NCBI GenBank assembly: GCA_965213935.1
Contig: CBDCAO010000011.1
Coordinates: forward strand, 682,001 to 746,000
Origin: Bin52 sp965213935
GTDB lineage: Bacteria; Pseudomonadota; Alphaproteobacteria; Thalassobaculales; Thalassobaculaceae
Reading direction: 5' to 3'
Length of the DNA: 64,000 nt
Position numbers and translations under genes: made by a program. Shown in pieces: positions 52,327-63,247 of the stretch. A model generated the notes under the pieces. It saw nothing but the letters and a program-made list of their open reading frames with translations, was not told the DNA's origin and made no database searches. Positions within the stretch are counted from its first letter, which is position 1. Each line of letters begins with the position of its first letter.

Positions 52327-52441
52327 TCGTTCACTGTACCGCACGGCGGGCGAATGGTGCAAGTCCGGGCGGTTGAGACTCGCCAACCTCGTGAAACTGC
52401 CGCATCATTCAAGGGTGCCCGACCCGGGAGACGTCCCCGTC

Positions 52442-54287
52442 ATGAAGTTCTCGCCGCAGTTCCTCGAAACGCTTCGGGACAGGATCCGGCTTTCCGATGT
52501 GGTGGGCCGGCACGTGGCGCTGACGCGCAAGGGCAGGGAACTGATCGGCCTGTGTCCGTTCCACGACGATTCGGACCCGTCGCTCAGGGTTGTCGACGAG
52601 AAGAACTTCTACCACTGCTTTCCCTGCGGGGCGAACGGTGACGCGATCGATTTCCTGGTCAAGATCGAGGGCCTCGGCTTCGTCGAGGCGGTGGAACAGC
52701 TTGCGACCGAGGCCGGTCTGGAGGTCCCGCGGTCCGATCCGGAGGAACAGCGCCGCTGGGAGCGCCGGGCAACGCTGCACGATGTGATGGAGGCGGCGAC
52801 CGTCGTCTTCGAGGACAGGCTGCGCTCGAAGGAAGGGGCGGCGGCACGCTCCTACCTGGCGGACCGCGGCCTGGATGGGGACACCATCAGGCAGTTCCGG
52901 CTTGGCTATGCGGGCAGCGGGCGAACCCAGCTGCGCAGCGCGCTCACGGCAAAGGGAATTGAACCGGCTCTGCTGTTCGAGGCGGGGCTGGTGCGCCGGC
53001 CCGACGACGGGCGAGACCCCTACGAGGTGTTTCGCGAACGCGTGATCTTTCCGATCACCGACCGGCGCGGCCGGGTTATCGCCTTCGGTGGCCGCACCCT
53101 CACCGACCGAATGCCCAAGTATCTCAATTCGCCGGATACGCCGCTCTTCAGCAAGGGTCGGGTGCTTTACGGGCTCGCCCAGGCGCGTCAGACCGCGACC
53201 CGGGGCGGCGAGATCGTGGTGGTCGAGGGCTACATGGACGTGATCGCGCTGGCTCGCGGCGGCGTGCCCAACGCGGTTGCCCCGCTCGGGACCGCGCTCA
53301 CCGAGGACCAGATCGTCGAACTGTGGCGGCTCGCGCCCGAGCCGGTGTTGTGTCTCGACGGCGATGCCGCCGGGAGGCGGGCCGCCGGACACGCGGCGAC
53401 CAGGGTGCTGCCGCTGCTCAAGCCCGGCCATTCGCTGCGTTTCGTAACCCTGCCCGAGGGTCAGGATCCTGACGACCTGCTGCGCGAGGCCGGTCCCGAA
53501 GCGGTACGCCAGCTTCTGTCGGGTTCACGGAGCCTTTCGGACTTCCTGTGGGATTTCGAGGAGCAGGCCCGGCCGATCGACACGCCCGAACGCTACGCCG
53601 ATTTCGTCGACCGGCTGCGCGCCCGGGTGCGCCAGATCGCCGATGAGACAGTGCAACAGGCCTACCGCGACAGTTTCGAGCGCCGGCTCGCCGAGCGGAG
53701 GGGTGCGCGCCGTGGTCAGAGAGCGGGCAGGGGCTGGCAGGCCTGGCAGCCGCCCCCGCCGGGCAGCGAGGCTGCCCGTGCGCGGCTTTCCCCGGACTTC
53801 GCCGAAAAACAGCAGCAGCGCGCCGTGCTTGCGGCGATCGCTGTCCATCCCGGCCTGCTCGACGAGTTTGGCGAGGCGCTCGGACGCACCGGTTTCCGGG
53901 ATCCTGACCTCGACCGTCTGCGCCGGGCAATCCTCGAGGCCTATCACGACGCGCCGGGGCTTGAAACTGCAACACTCGATCTCCATCTGTCGGCTTTGGG
54001 CTTCGGTGAGGGGTGTGGCGGACTCCTGCGGCCGGCGACACTGCGGCATGCATCCTTCGCGCGTCCGGGCGAGACGATCGAACGCGCACGCACCGGTGTG
54101 CGTGAACTTTTTGCGCGCCTGCACCGTCACCAACTCGAGGTCGAACTTGCTGAAGCAAAGCGGGCGTTTGCCGAGGACAGCAGCGAAGGCGCCTGGGAGC
54201 GCGTTAACGGACTGCGCGAACTGCTGCAATCGGTGAACGCTGGGTCGGGGTCCCTTGAGGACGTTCCGGAGCGGGAGGACGAAGATC

Positions 54288-54316
<29 letters not shown>
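52442..54316 (+). CDS. dnaG: DNA primase DnaG (624 aa)
   Basis: Synthesises RNA primers at the replication fork and works with DnaB helicase. The N-terminal CHC2 zinc ribbon reads GLCPFHDDSDPSLRV and YHCFPCGANGDAIDFLV. The TOPRIM core is EIVVVEGYMDVIALARGGV with the second acidic cluster LCLDGDAAGRRA. The C-terminal helicase-binding domain follows an Arg/Gln-rich linker (RRGARRGQRAGRGWQAWQPP). The ATG at 52442 gives MKFSPQFLETLRDRI, the canonical start. Its last 29 bp overlap rpoD. Confidence 0.96.
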
Positions 54317-56252
<1,936 letters not shown>

Positions 56253-57597
56253 CGTTCTCCGAAACCTGACCAAGCCTGTGCTCTCGCTTGAGCAGCGCCG
56301 GTCGGTCCGGGTATGTCGTAGTGGTTGCGGGGCTTCACACTGTGCCGCCCGAGTGTTGTACGTCGTTCAATGTCGCTGTTGTTGCAGACGATCGAAGCTC
56401 TCCCGCGGGGGTGAACCACGGATGAACTGATGGTCCTGCTCGACGTTGCGTTCGATAGCCGGCAGAGAGAGGCCGTTTGGCGAGAACGTGCCCGGTTGCA
56501 GGCCGGTGGCGAATCCTGCGCCGATCCCTCACCCCAGCCCCTCCGTTCCTGTCCGACCAGGGGATATCCCTGGCGCCGAGCCTTCAGGTCAATCGATCGC
56601 CGCACGGGCGACCGTCATGACAAGGCTGGCAACTGCGGAGCAACCGGATGACGACGACGCAGCCGCGTCAAGAGGCAGGCTCGATCCCGGCGCGTTGAGG
56701 CGCTACTGCAGGTCGGTGCTTGTGAACGACCCGCGAGGCGCCATCACACTGACCGGCGAACACCATGGTGAAATCTTCCAACTCCTTGCCGGTCAGGGAC
56801 ACTGTTCCCGGAAATCGACGAGGAAGTTCTCGTGCGGGTTCGAGCCGACGACCTGACGGGCGCCTTTCGCGGGGCGATGATCCGCCGTGATGGCGGGGAG
56901 AACGGTGTCGCACTGGCTTGGCCCTTGCAGGGTGTTGATCTGGCATGGCGGCGGCAAGTCATCGATCTTGATCATTTGAAGGCTGTCTGTAGACAGCCGT
57001 AATCGGCTTTTCGTGACAATCGGCCGATTCAAGGCAGGTGCATTGTCACGGTGACAGCATCCAGAAGCGGTGGGCGGCGACGCTCCGCACCGCAAGATGC
57101 GGTAGGATGCCACGCCAACGAACCACCATCGACCAGCATCAGGAGGGTTCCCATGCCAGTGCCGCAGGCTCTCACCGTCTGTCTCGTCCATCGCTCTTGC
57201 GGATCTGTCTGGTGACGTGGTTGACGCCCGGGTGGTGGGGTTCTGCTGCGAACAGGGTGCATGGAGCGCATCCGCGGCGACATCCGAGACGGGCTGCGAG
57301 ATGCCATGAACGGCCTGGGTTGCACGCCGCTTCGCGCCTGGGTCGAAAGCCGGGACCAGGGTGCAAGCCGGATCGATCGTGACCGGCTGAGTCGGTTCCC
57401 GGTGGCGGCGACACCGAAGACGATCATGACGGCGCTCGGACCGGGGACCTTTCGGTGGGCACGCTACCGCGCCGGCTGGTGCGGCGAGCCATCACCCGAC
57501 ATCGAGATGATGAGCCTGGCCGGTTTGGCCCCGGGGAACCTGCGGTCACCGGGGCGGTCGAGACGGCAGCGACCTCTTCGTTTGTCGTTGATGCAGC
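56253..57597. other. Gene-poor region between rpoD and the MFS exporter
   Basis: This 1.35-kb stretch has frames on both strands, many crossed by stops, and no intact gene I recognise. One coding-like piece is listed separately (56772-57002). Decayed mobile DNA or remnants of small genes are the likely content. No tRNA or CRISPR array was found. Confidence 0.45.
56772..57002 (+). pseudogene. Unrecognised 5'-truncated reading frame
   Basis: After an in-frame stop at 56769, a frame runs to TAA at 57002 and reads protein-like (FPEIDEEVLVRVRADDLTGA, then FRGAMIRRDGGENGVALAWP and VIDLDHLKAVC). No ATG opens it before the middle, and its sequence matches no family I recognise. It may be the end of a small gene whose front is lost or frameshifted (an ATG in another frame lies at 56765). 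Confidence 0.25.
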
Positions 57598-59142
57598 CTA
57601 ACCTGCCGTCGCCGCCGTTGGCCTGCGCACGAACAGAAGGAGCGGGATGCAGACGAAGGCAGTGGCGGCAAAGAAGTAGAAGGAATTGACGTAGCCGATC
57701 ATCTGCGCCTGGCGGGTAATCTCCTGGACGAGCGCCGCCATGCCGGTTCCGCCCTCCAGGCTCCACGGTCCTTCCGATGCAGCCCGGTCGAGAGCGGCGT
57801 TGAAGGGGTTCGCGAAGTTGGAGAGTTCCGAATAGCTCATGCTGGCCGTGTGAATGACCAGTGCCACCGACAGCGAGATGTGGATGGACGAGCCGACATT
57901 TCGCAGGAGGTGGAAGAGTGCCGTGCCTTCCGTCATGTCCCTGGTCTCCAGCGTCCAGAAGGTCGCGATGGAGAGCGGCACCCAGATCAGCCCGACGCCG
58001 AATCCCTGCAGCATGGAGGTCCAGGCGACGCCGAATGTGGTGAGGTTGATGTCGAACTGCGCCATGGCAAGGCCCGAAACGCCCTGGATGACAAAGCCCG
58101 CGAGCAGCAGCAGGCGCGGGTCGATGCGCTGGCCGTAGAACATGATGAACACAAAGCCGCAGAGTGAGCCGAGGCCACGCATTGCCAGCAGGTAGCCGAT
58201 GACGCCATCGGGATAACCGCGCAGGCCCTGCAACAGCGACGGGAACAGCACCATCGGCGTGAAATTGAGCAGGCCGAAAACGAAGGTCAGCGACAGCCCT
58301 ATGGCGAAGTTTCGGTTGGTGAGGATGCGCGGCTTCAGGAAGGGACGGTCTGTCGTGAAGATGTGGACGACGAACACGTAGAAGGCGAGACAGGCGACAA
58401 ATGCCTCGAGGATGATTTCATGGTGGTTGAACCAGCCGAGCCGCTCGCCCCGATCGAGCATGAGCTGCAGCGCGGAGATGGCGAGTGAGAGCGCGATGAA
58501 GCCGGTCCAGTCGAGGGTCGTCGGGTGGCGCCGCGCCCGACGGCGCACGAAGGCCGCGGCACAGAGGAACGCCATCACGCCCACCGGCACCAGCAGGAAG
58601 AAGATCCACCGCCAGTTGTAGACTTCGGTGATATAGCCACCAAGCGTCGGCGCGATGATCGGTCCGATGGTCACGCCGATGCCCCAGACCGCGAGCGCGG
58701 TCCCGTGGCGTTCGCGCGGGAAGATCGTCATCACGATGGCCTGGCTGACAGGTACCAGAGGTGCGCCGGCGAGTCCCTGGAGGATGCGGAAGAAGACCAG
58801 TTGCTCGAGGCTCTGGGCGAGGCCGCAACCGGCGGAGACCAGCGTGAAGAACGCGATGCCCCAGATCATGATATTGCGCCGCCCGACCTTCTCCGCGAGC
58901 CAGCCGGTAGCCGGCGTCATGACGGCCGTGGCGATGATGTTGAAGGTGACGACCCAGGCGATCTCGTTCTGCGTTGCCCCAAAGGTGCCCTGCATCTTTG
59001 GAAGCGCCACATTGGCAATCGTCACCGTCATCGCGTAGAGCGCGGTGGCAAGCGTGACGGTCATCAGCGTCAGCCAGCGCTGCAGCTCGGTGTATTCGGG
59101 CTGAGCGGCGGCCGGTGCGGCGGGGGTGGCGGTGTCGGACAT
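57598..59142 (-). CDS. DHA2-family major facilitator multidrug exporter (514 aa)
   Basis: MFS transporter with about 14 membrane segments, the DHA2 (EmrB/QacA) layout. VTLATALYAMTVTIANVALP in TM1, PATGWLAEKVGRRNIMIWG (motif A) and the antiporter motif GIGVTIGPIIAPTLGGYI are visible. It exports drugs or metabolites by proton exchange. The ATG at 59142 gives MSDTATPAAPAAAQPEYTE, a typical soluble N-tail before TM1. No EmrA-like partner is adjacent. Confidence 0.93.
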   Translation of the reverse strand: MSDTATPAAPAAAQPEYTELQRWLTLMTVTLATALYAMTVTIANVALPKMQGTFGATQNEIAWVVTFNIIATAVMTPATGWLAEKVGRRNIMIWGIAFFTLVSAGCGLAQSLEQLVFFRILQGLAGAPLVPVSQAIVMTIFPRERHGTALAVWGIGVTIGPIIAPTLGGYITEVYNWRWIFFLLVPVGVMAFLCAAAFVRRRARRHPTTLDWTGFIALSLAISALQLMLDRGERLGWFNHHEIILEAFVACLAFYVFVVHIFTTDRPFLKPRILTNRNFAIGLSLTFVFGLLNFTPMVLFPSLLQGLRGYPDGVIGYLLAMRGLGSLCGFVFIMFYGQRIDPRLLLLAGFVIQGVSGLAMAQFDINLTTFGVAWTSMLQGFGVGLIWVPLSIATFWTLETRDMTEGTALFHLLRNVGSSIHISLSVALVIHTASMSYSELSNFANPFNAALDRAASEGPWSLEGGTGMAALVQEITRQAQMIGYVNSFYFFAATAFVCIPLLLFVRRPTAATAG

Positions 59143-59391
59143 GGGCACAGGCGGCTTATACGCCTTCAGCCCGGCGCGTGCCATGCTGCCCGGAGAGACG
59201 CGTACATGACCACAAGATACGCACCCTGCCGCCAGTGTTGCTTTCGCGAAGACATGCATCCGCAGAGCGAAATGCATGAGGCCGGTCACTCTCCTTTTGT
59301 CACCGGTCGTCGAAGTCGCTTCATCATCACAATTCTCTTATGGAAGGCAGTGTCGCTTCCGCAATGACGACGGAGCGACCATGAAGGGCAG

Positions 59392-59916
59392 CTATTGCGA
59401 GAAGTGGCGCACTTTCGAAAGCACTTCTGCACTGGGACGCCCCTCGATGGTGGCGGCCCAGCCAACAAGGTCCGGCCGTGGGCCAAAGAGGGCAAAGACC
59501 TTGCCGTCTCGAGGCGGGCCTGGTTGAAGGCCACCGTCTACGCGCCAGCCGCGTGCGCCGTTGGAAAGGAGCGCTGCCGTAGGCGCAGCGATCCCGCCTG
59601 TGTGCTCGCGGTATTGCCGGGCGAGTTCCTGGCATGCGGACCAGGTGTCGCTGCTGCCCGTCAGAGTCTCGGGAGGCAGATCAGGTTGGAGCGCTGGCGG
59701 CTCTCCGATGTCTACAGCCCAAAGCGCCCGACGGATGGTGAGAAGGTCTTCGGGATCGTCAATTTCCTCATGTCGGAGGAATTCAGCCCAGGCCCCGTCG
59801 GGGGTATCACAGAAATAGTGGGTCAACTCGCCGGCGGCGTTCCATCGCCCGGCGGGCTGAGATCCATCCTCGCGCAGAAAGGGAAAGCGAGGGTCAGCGT
59901 GGCGGAATGCAATCAC
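59392..59916 (-). CDS. RES-domain toxin, NAD-phosphorylase type (174 aa)
   Basis: RES toxins consume NAD and halt growth. The domain is recognised by FPFLREDGSQPAGRWNAAGE (Arg motif), CDTPDGAWAEFLRHEEIDDP (with the acidic catalytic residue) and AVDIGEPPALQ. GTG at 59916 overlaps the antitoxin stop by 4 bp (GTGA). Full length, so the pair is probably functional. Confidence 0.85.
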   Translation of the reverse strand: MIAFRHADPRFPFLREDGSQPAGRWNAAGELTHYFCDTPDGAWAEFLRHEEIDDPEDLLTIRRALWAVDIGEPPALQPDLPPETLTGSSDTWSACQELARQYREHTGGIAAPTAALLSNGARGWRVDGGLQPGPPRDGKVFALFGPRPDLVGWAATIEGRPSAEVLSKVRHFSQ

Positions 59917-60533
59917 GTGACGGGAGATGACACGAGGGAGCTGGCGACCTCCCGCACCCGCCTGGCACCTTCGTCATCGGGCAACCAGTGGCCGGCAAGC
60001 AGTTGGGCAGGTGGCCTGCCGTCGAGGCGATTGCGCGGACGATCGAACCATCGCCGCACGCCGATGTCGTTGTAGGCTCCCGAGAGGTCGCCGACGACGA
60101 AAGCAATGAAGTGGAGACGAGCTGCAACCGAGTCGGGTGTGGCGCGGGTACCTGACAAATAGCGTCGCGCGCTGGACTGGGAGATGCCCAGGAGCTTGGC
60201 CAGCAAGTCCAGCCCCAAGGTGCCCTGCAAGGTGCGCCACTCATGGGCGGGAGCCGGAGACTCGTCCAGAGCTTGGTTGATCCTCTCCAGCAGCGCGGAC
60301 AGCCGAGCGGGGTCGGAGCAAGGCAGGCGCTGCAGTTCGGAAAGGAAGGTCTGGCCAATGCCGGCTTCCGCCATGCCCGTCTCAAGTTCCTCCATGGCCG
60401 TGTCGTCCAGGCATGTGATCAGTCGCGGCAGCAAACCCATCGCGTCGGCTCGGCTCAACGCCGCGATAGCCGCCGACGCAAGCCTGGGATCGTCGAATGG
60501 GCTCCGAACGGATTGAATATGGAGATTCGTCAT
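59913..60533 (-). CDS. Xre/ParS-type antitoxin of the RES toxin (206 aa)
   Basis: The middle of the protein (LLAKLLGISQSSARRYLSGT) is a helix-turn-helix for operator DNA. The C-terminus (IGVRRWFDRPRNRLDGRPPA, QLLAGHWLPDD) is the MbcA/ParS/Xre toxin-binding domain. It precedes and overlaps the RES toxin gene; in this class the complex represses its own promoter. The ATG at 60533 gives MTNLHIQSVRSPFDDPRL. Confidence 0.85.
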   Translation of the reverse strand: MTNLHIQSVRSPFDDPRLASAAIAALSRADAMGLLPRLITCLDDTAMEELETGMAEAGIGQTFLSELQRLPCSDPARLSALLERINQALDESPAPAHEWRTLQGTLGLDLLAKLLGISQSSARRYLSGTRATPDSVAARLHFIAFVVGDLSGAYNDIGVRRWFDRPRNRLDGRPPAQLLAGHWLPDDEGARRVREVASSLVSSPVT

Positions 60534-60604
60534 GAGCCAAACAATATCCACCCGGCGTGGCGCGATCAACCCTTGTACGGGCAATAGCATTTTGTTAATC
60601 GGCG

Positions 60605-60650
60605 GAGCCTCTTGCAAAACAGCGTGCTCACGCGGTTTTGCAAGAGGCTC
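60605..60650. repeat. 46-bp near-perfect palindrome
   Basis: GAGCCTCTTGCAAAAC at 60605-60620 is exactly complementary to 60635-60650, and the spacer itself contains GCGTG-CT-CACGC. There is no T-run typical of an intrinsic terminator on either side. The sequence resembles the terminal repeats of some IS5-type elements joined back to back, so a miniature element or excision scar is possible. Confidence 0.6.
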
Positions 60651-60674
60651 AAAGAGAAAATCACCGAAATATAG

Positions 60675-60941
60675 GGGGAATATAGGTGGCGAGCAGTTAC
60701 GGAGTTCGTTGACAAGGCGCTCGCGGCATTCGGGACGCTGACCGGAGCAGTCATCGGCTTCTACTTTGACAACCGGGGATCGACGGTCGCAGGTGCACCG
60801 CGGCAGAATCCTGCAATTCAGGCTCCGGAGGCCAAACTCGCGTCCGCCCCAAGGCAGACACACGACGACATAGTCCGAACAGGCGCAGAAGTGGCGCCGG
60901 TATCTGCCGACAACGCGCCGACTCCTGCGAGGACAGATTGA
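60675..60941 (+). pseudogene. Unrecognised small reading frame without a start
   Basis: Directly after a stop codon a plus-strand frame runs to TGA at 60941: AVTEFVDKALAAFGTLTGAV, then IGFYFDNRG and an Ala/Pro-rich tail. The hydrophobic stretch TLTGAVIGFYF suggests a short membrane segment. No ATG or GTG lies in frame upstream, so I infer a remnant whose beginning was replaced by the palindrome region. Nothing known was recognised. Confidence 0.25.
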
Positions 60942-61132
60942 TTCAACGCAACGGGGGCATGCCTATAGCCGATCCAAGCCTGTCCGACTTGCCAGAGCCG
61001 TCACCGGGTTCATGGCTGGCCAGGCGTCCGAGCGGGCTTTCAGCGACATGAACGGCTTTCCGTAGCAGCGACTCTTGTTACGATACGGTTACGGAAGTCA
61101 AAGATTTCCCGATGCATTCTAAGGTCGATGTC
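60942..61132. promoter_or_regulatory. Upstream region of hyuA
   Basis: Short intergenic stretch that must contain the hyuA promoter. I can place no boxes or operator with confidence. Confidence 0.35.
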
Positions 61133-63247
61133 ATGTCACAAGATACTGAAGTAACGTCAAAAAACCTTGAAGAGAGAGGTCGATATCGCCTTGGTATAGA
61201 CGTGGGCGGCACCTTCACCGACGTCGTGCTGGAAGGGCAGGGGGCCCGCGCCTCGACCAAGATGCTAACCACGCCTGGCGCGCCGGAGAATGCTGTGGTC
61301 GACGGTCTCCAGGAGGTCCTGGCCGCAGCCGGCCTCGCCGCCGGAGACGTCGGTCTGCTGCTGCATGGCACGACTCTCGCCACCAACGCCATCCTCCAGC
61401 GGCGCGGGGCGCGCACCGCCTTCATCACCACCGAGGGGTTTCGCGACATCCTCGAGGTCGGCTACGAGAGCCGGTACGACCAGTACGACCTCATGATCGA
61501 GAAAGTGGTGCCGATCGTGCCGCGCCGCCTGCGGTTTCCGGTTCCCGAACGCGTCGACAGCACCGGCCGGGTCATCGAGACGCTGTGCGAGGACGCTGTG
61601 CGCGCCGTGGTCCCGCAGCTGGTCCATGCCGGGATCGAGAGCGTGGCGGTCGGGTTCCTGCACGGCTACGCCAACCCGCAGCACGAACGGCGGGTGGAGG
61701 CGATTCTCGCCGAACTGATGCCGGGAATGTCGGTCACGCTTGCCAGCGAGGTCTGCCCGGAGGTCCGCGAGTACGAACGGTTCACCACCGCCAGCGTTAA
61801 TGCCTATGTCCGCCCGCTCATGGAGGGCTACCTCGCCCGTCTCGAGAAGCTGGTCACCGCGATCGGCCTGCGCTGCCCGATCCTGCTCATGACCTCGGGC
61901 GGCGGGCTTACCACCATCGAGGCGGCGCGCCGACAGCCGGTGCGCCTGGTCGAGTCCGGCCCCGCGGGCGGCGTGCTTCTGGCGCGCGACATCGCCGCGC
62001 GTGCCGGCCTCGACAAGGTGATGTCCTTCGACATGGGCGGGACCACGGCGAAGATCTGCTTCATCGAGGACCTCGAGCCGCGCCGGGCCCGCGAATTCGA
62101 GGTCGACCGCCAGGCGCGGTTCATGAAGGGCAGCGGGCTGCCGCTGCGCATCCCTGTGATCGAGATGGTGGAGATCGGGGCCGGCGGCGGCTCGATCGCG
62201 CGGATCGACCGGCTCGGCCGCATCTCGGTCGGGCCGGACAGCGCCGGTGCCGAGCCGGGTCCCGCAGGCTACGGCCGCGGCGGCGAGGAGGCGACGATCA
62301 CCGATGCCGACATCGTGCTCGGGCGGATCGATCCCGACGGGTTCGCCGGTGGTCGGATCGCGCTTGACCCCTCGCTGTCCGGGGATGCGGTCGGCCGCGC
62401 CGTCGGTGCGGCCCTGGGGCTCGGCCCCGGCGAGGCCGCGCACGGCATTGTCGAGATCGTCGACGAGACCATGTCGAACGCGGCCCGGGTGCTCGCGGTC
62501 GAGGAGGGCAAGGTCGCGTCGGAACAGACCATCATCGCCTTCGGCGGAGCCGCGCCATTGCACGCGTGCCGCATTGCCGAGAAGCTCGGTATCGACCGGA
62601 TCCTGGTTCCCGTTGACGCTGGCGTCGGATCGGCGATCGGGTTCCTGCGCGCGCCGGTTGCCTACGAGGTGGTGCGCAGCCTCAACATGCGCCTGTCGAA
62701 CCTGGACGTCGCCGCGGTCAACCGGGTGCTGGCGGAGATGCGTGAGGAGGCCCGCGGCGTCGTGGAGTCGGGCGCCTTCGGGGCTCCGCTCGAGGAGCGC
62801 CGGGTCGCCTACATGCGCTACCTCGGCCAGGGTCACGAGATCACGGTCCCGCTTGAGGCGAGCGAACTGGTACCCGGCGACATGAAGACCCTGCAGGAGG
62901 CCTACGACCGCGAATACCGCCGGCTGTACAAGCGCATCATCCCCGACGCCGATGTCGAGATCCTGTCCTGGGGGCTCACCGTCTCGACCATCTGGCAGCC
63001 GCCTGCGCGAGAGCCGGAAACGGCCGCCGGCGTTCCGGCCCGGCCCGCCGGGCAGCGGGAGATCCACGACACCCGCAGCGGCGACGCCATCAGCATCCCG
63101 CTCTTCCGTCGCGCCGACATCCCGGTCGGCGGAGAGCTTGCCGGGCCGGCACTGATCGTCGAGGAGCAGACCTCCACCTTCGTGACCCACGGTTTCCGGG
63201 CGACACTGGTTCCTGGCGGCACTATCGTGCTCGATCGGCAGCAATGA
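61133..63247 (+). CDS. hyuA: Hydantoinase/oxoprolinase subunit A (HyuA) (704 aa)
   Basis: ATP-dependent amidohydrolase subunit of the hydantoinase A/oxoprolinase/acetone-carboxylase-beta family. The N-terminus YRLGIDVGGTFTDVVLE is the phosphate-binding motif, HGTTLATNAILQRRGARTAF follows, and the mid-body MSFDMGGTTAKICFIED is the second ATP loop. Full length. AAGG lies eight bases before ATG 61133; a more upstream ATG at 61112 is the alternative start. It overlaps hyuB by 4 bp (ATGA), so both are translated together. Substrate (hydantoin, N-methylhydantoin, 5-oxoproline or other cyclic amide) is not predictable. Confidence 0.92.
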   Translation: MSQDTEVTSKNLEERGRYRLGIDVGGTFTDVVLEGQGARASTKMLTTPGAPENAVVDGLQEVLAAAGLAAGDVGLLLHGTTLATNAILQRRGARTAFITTEGFRDILEVGYESRYDQYDLMIEKVVPIVPRRLRFPVPERVDSTGRVIETLCEDAVRAVVPQLVHAGIESVAVGFLHGYANPQHERRVEAILAELMPGMSVTLASEVCPEVREYERFTTASVNAYVRPLMEGYLARLEKLVTAIGLRCPILLMTSGGGLTTIEAARRQPVRLVESGPAGGVLLARDIAARAGLDKVMSFDMGGTTAKICFIEDLEPRRAREFEVDRQARFMKGSGLPLRIPVIEMVEIGAGGGSIARIDRLGRISVGPDSAGAEPGPAGYGRGGEEATITDADIVLGRIDPDGFAGGRIALDPSLSGDAVGRAVGAALGLGPGEAAHGIVEIVDETMSNAARVLAVEEGKVASEQTIIAFGGAAPLHACRIAEKLGIDRILVPVDAGVGSAIGFLRAPVAYEVVRSLNMRLSNLDVAAVNRVLAEMREEARGVVESGAFGAPLEERRVAYMRYLGQGHEITVPLEASELVPGDMKTLQEAYDREYRRLYKRIIPDADVEILSWGLTVSTIWQPPAREPETAAGVPARPAGQREIHDTRSGDAISIPLFRRADIPVGGELAGPALIVEEQTSTFVTHGFRATLVPGGTIVLDRQQ

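Noticed and set aside
57261..57689. 142-codon plus-strand frame before the MFS gene
   Set aside because: It is basic and low-complexity, overlaps the MFS 3' end, and resembles no known protein.
60605..60650. Intrinsic transcription terminator
   Set aside because: The hairpin lacks a downstream T-run on either strand; the stem is also unusually long and matches mobile-element ends better.
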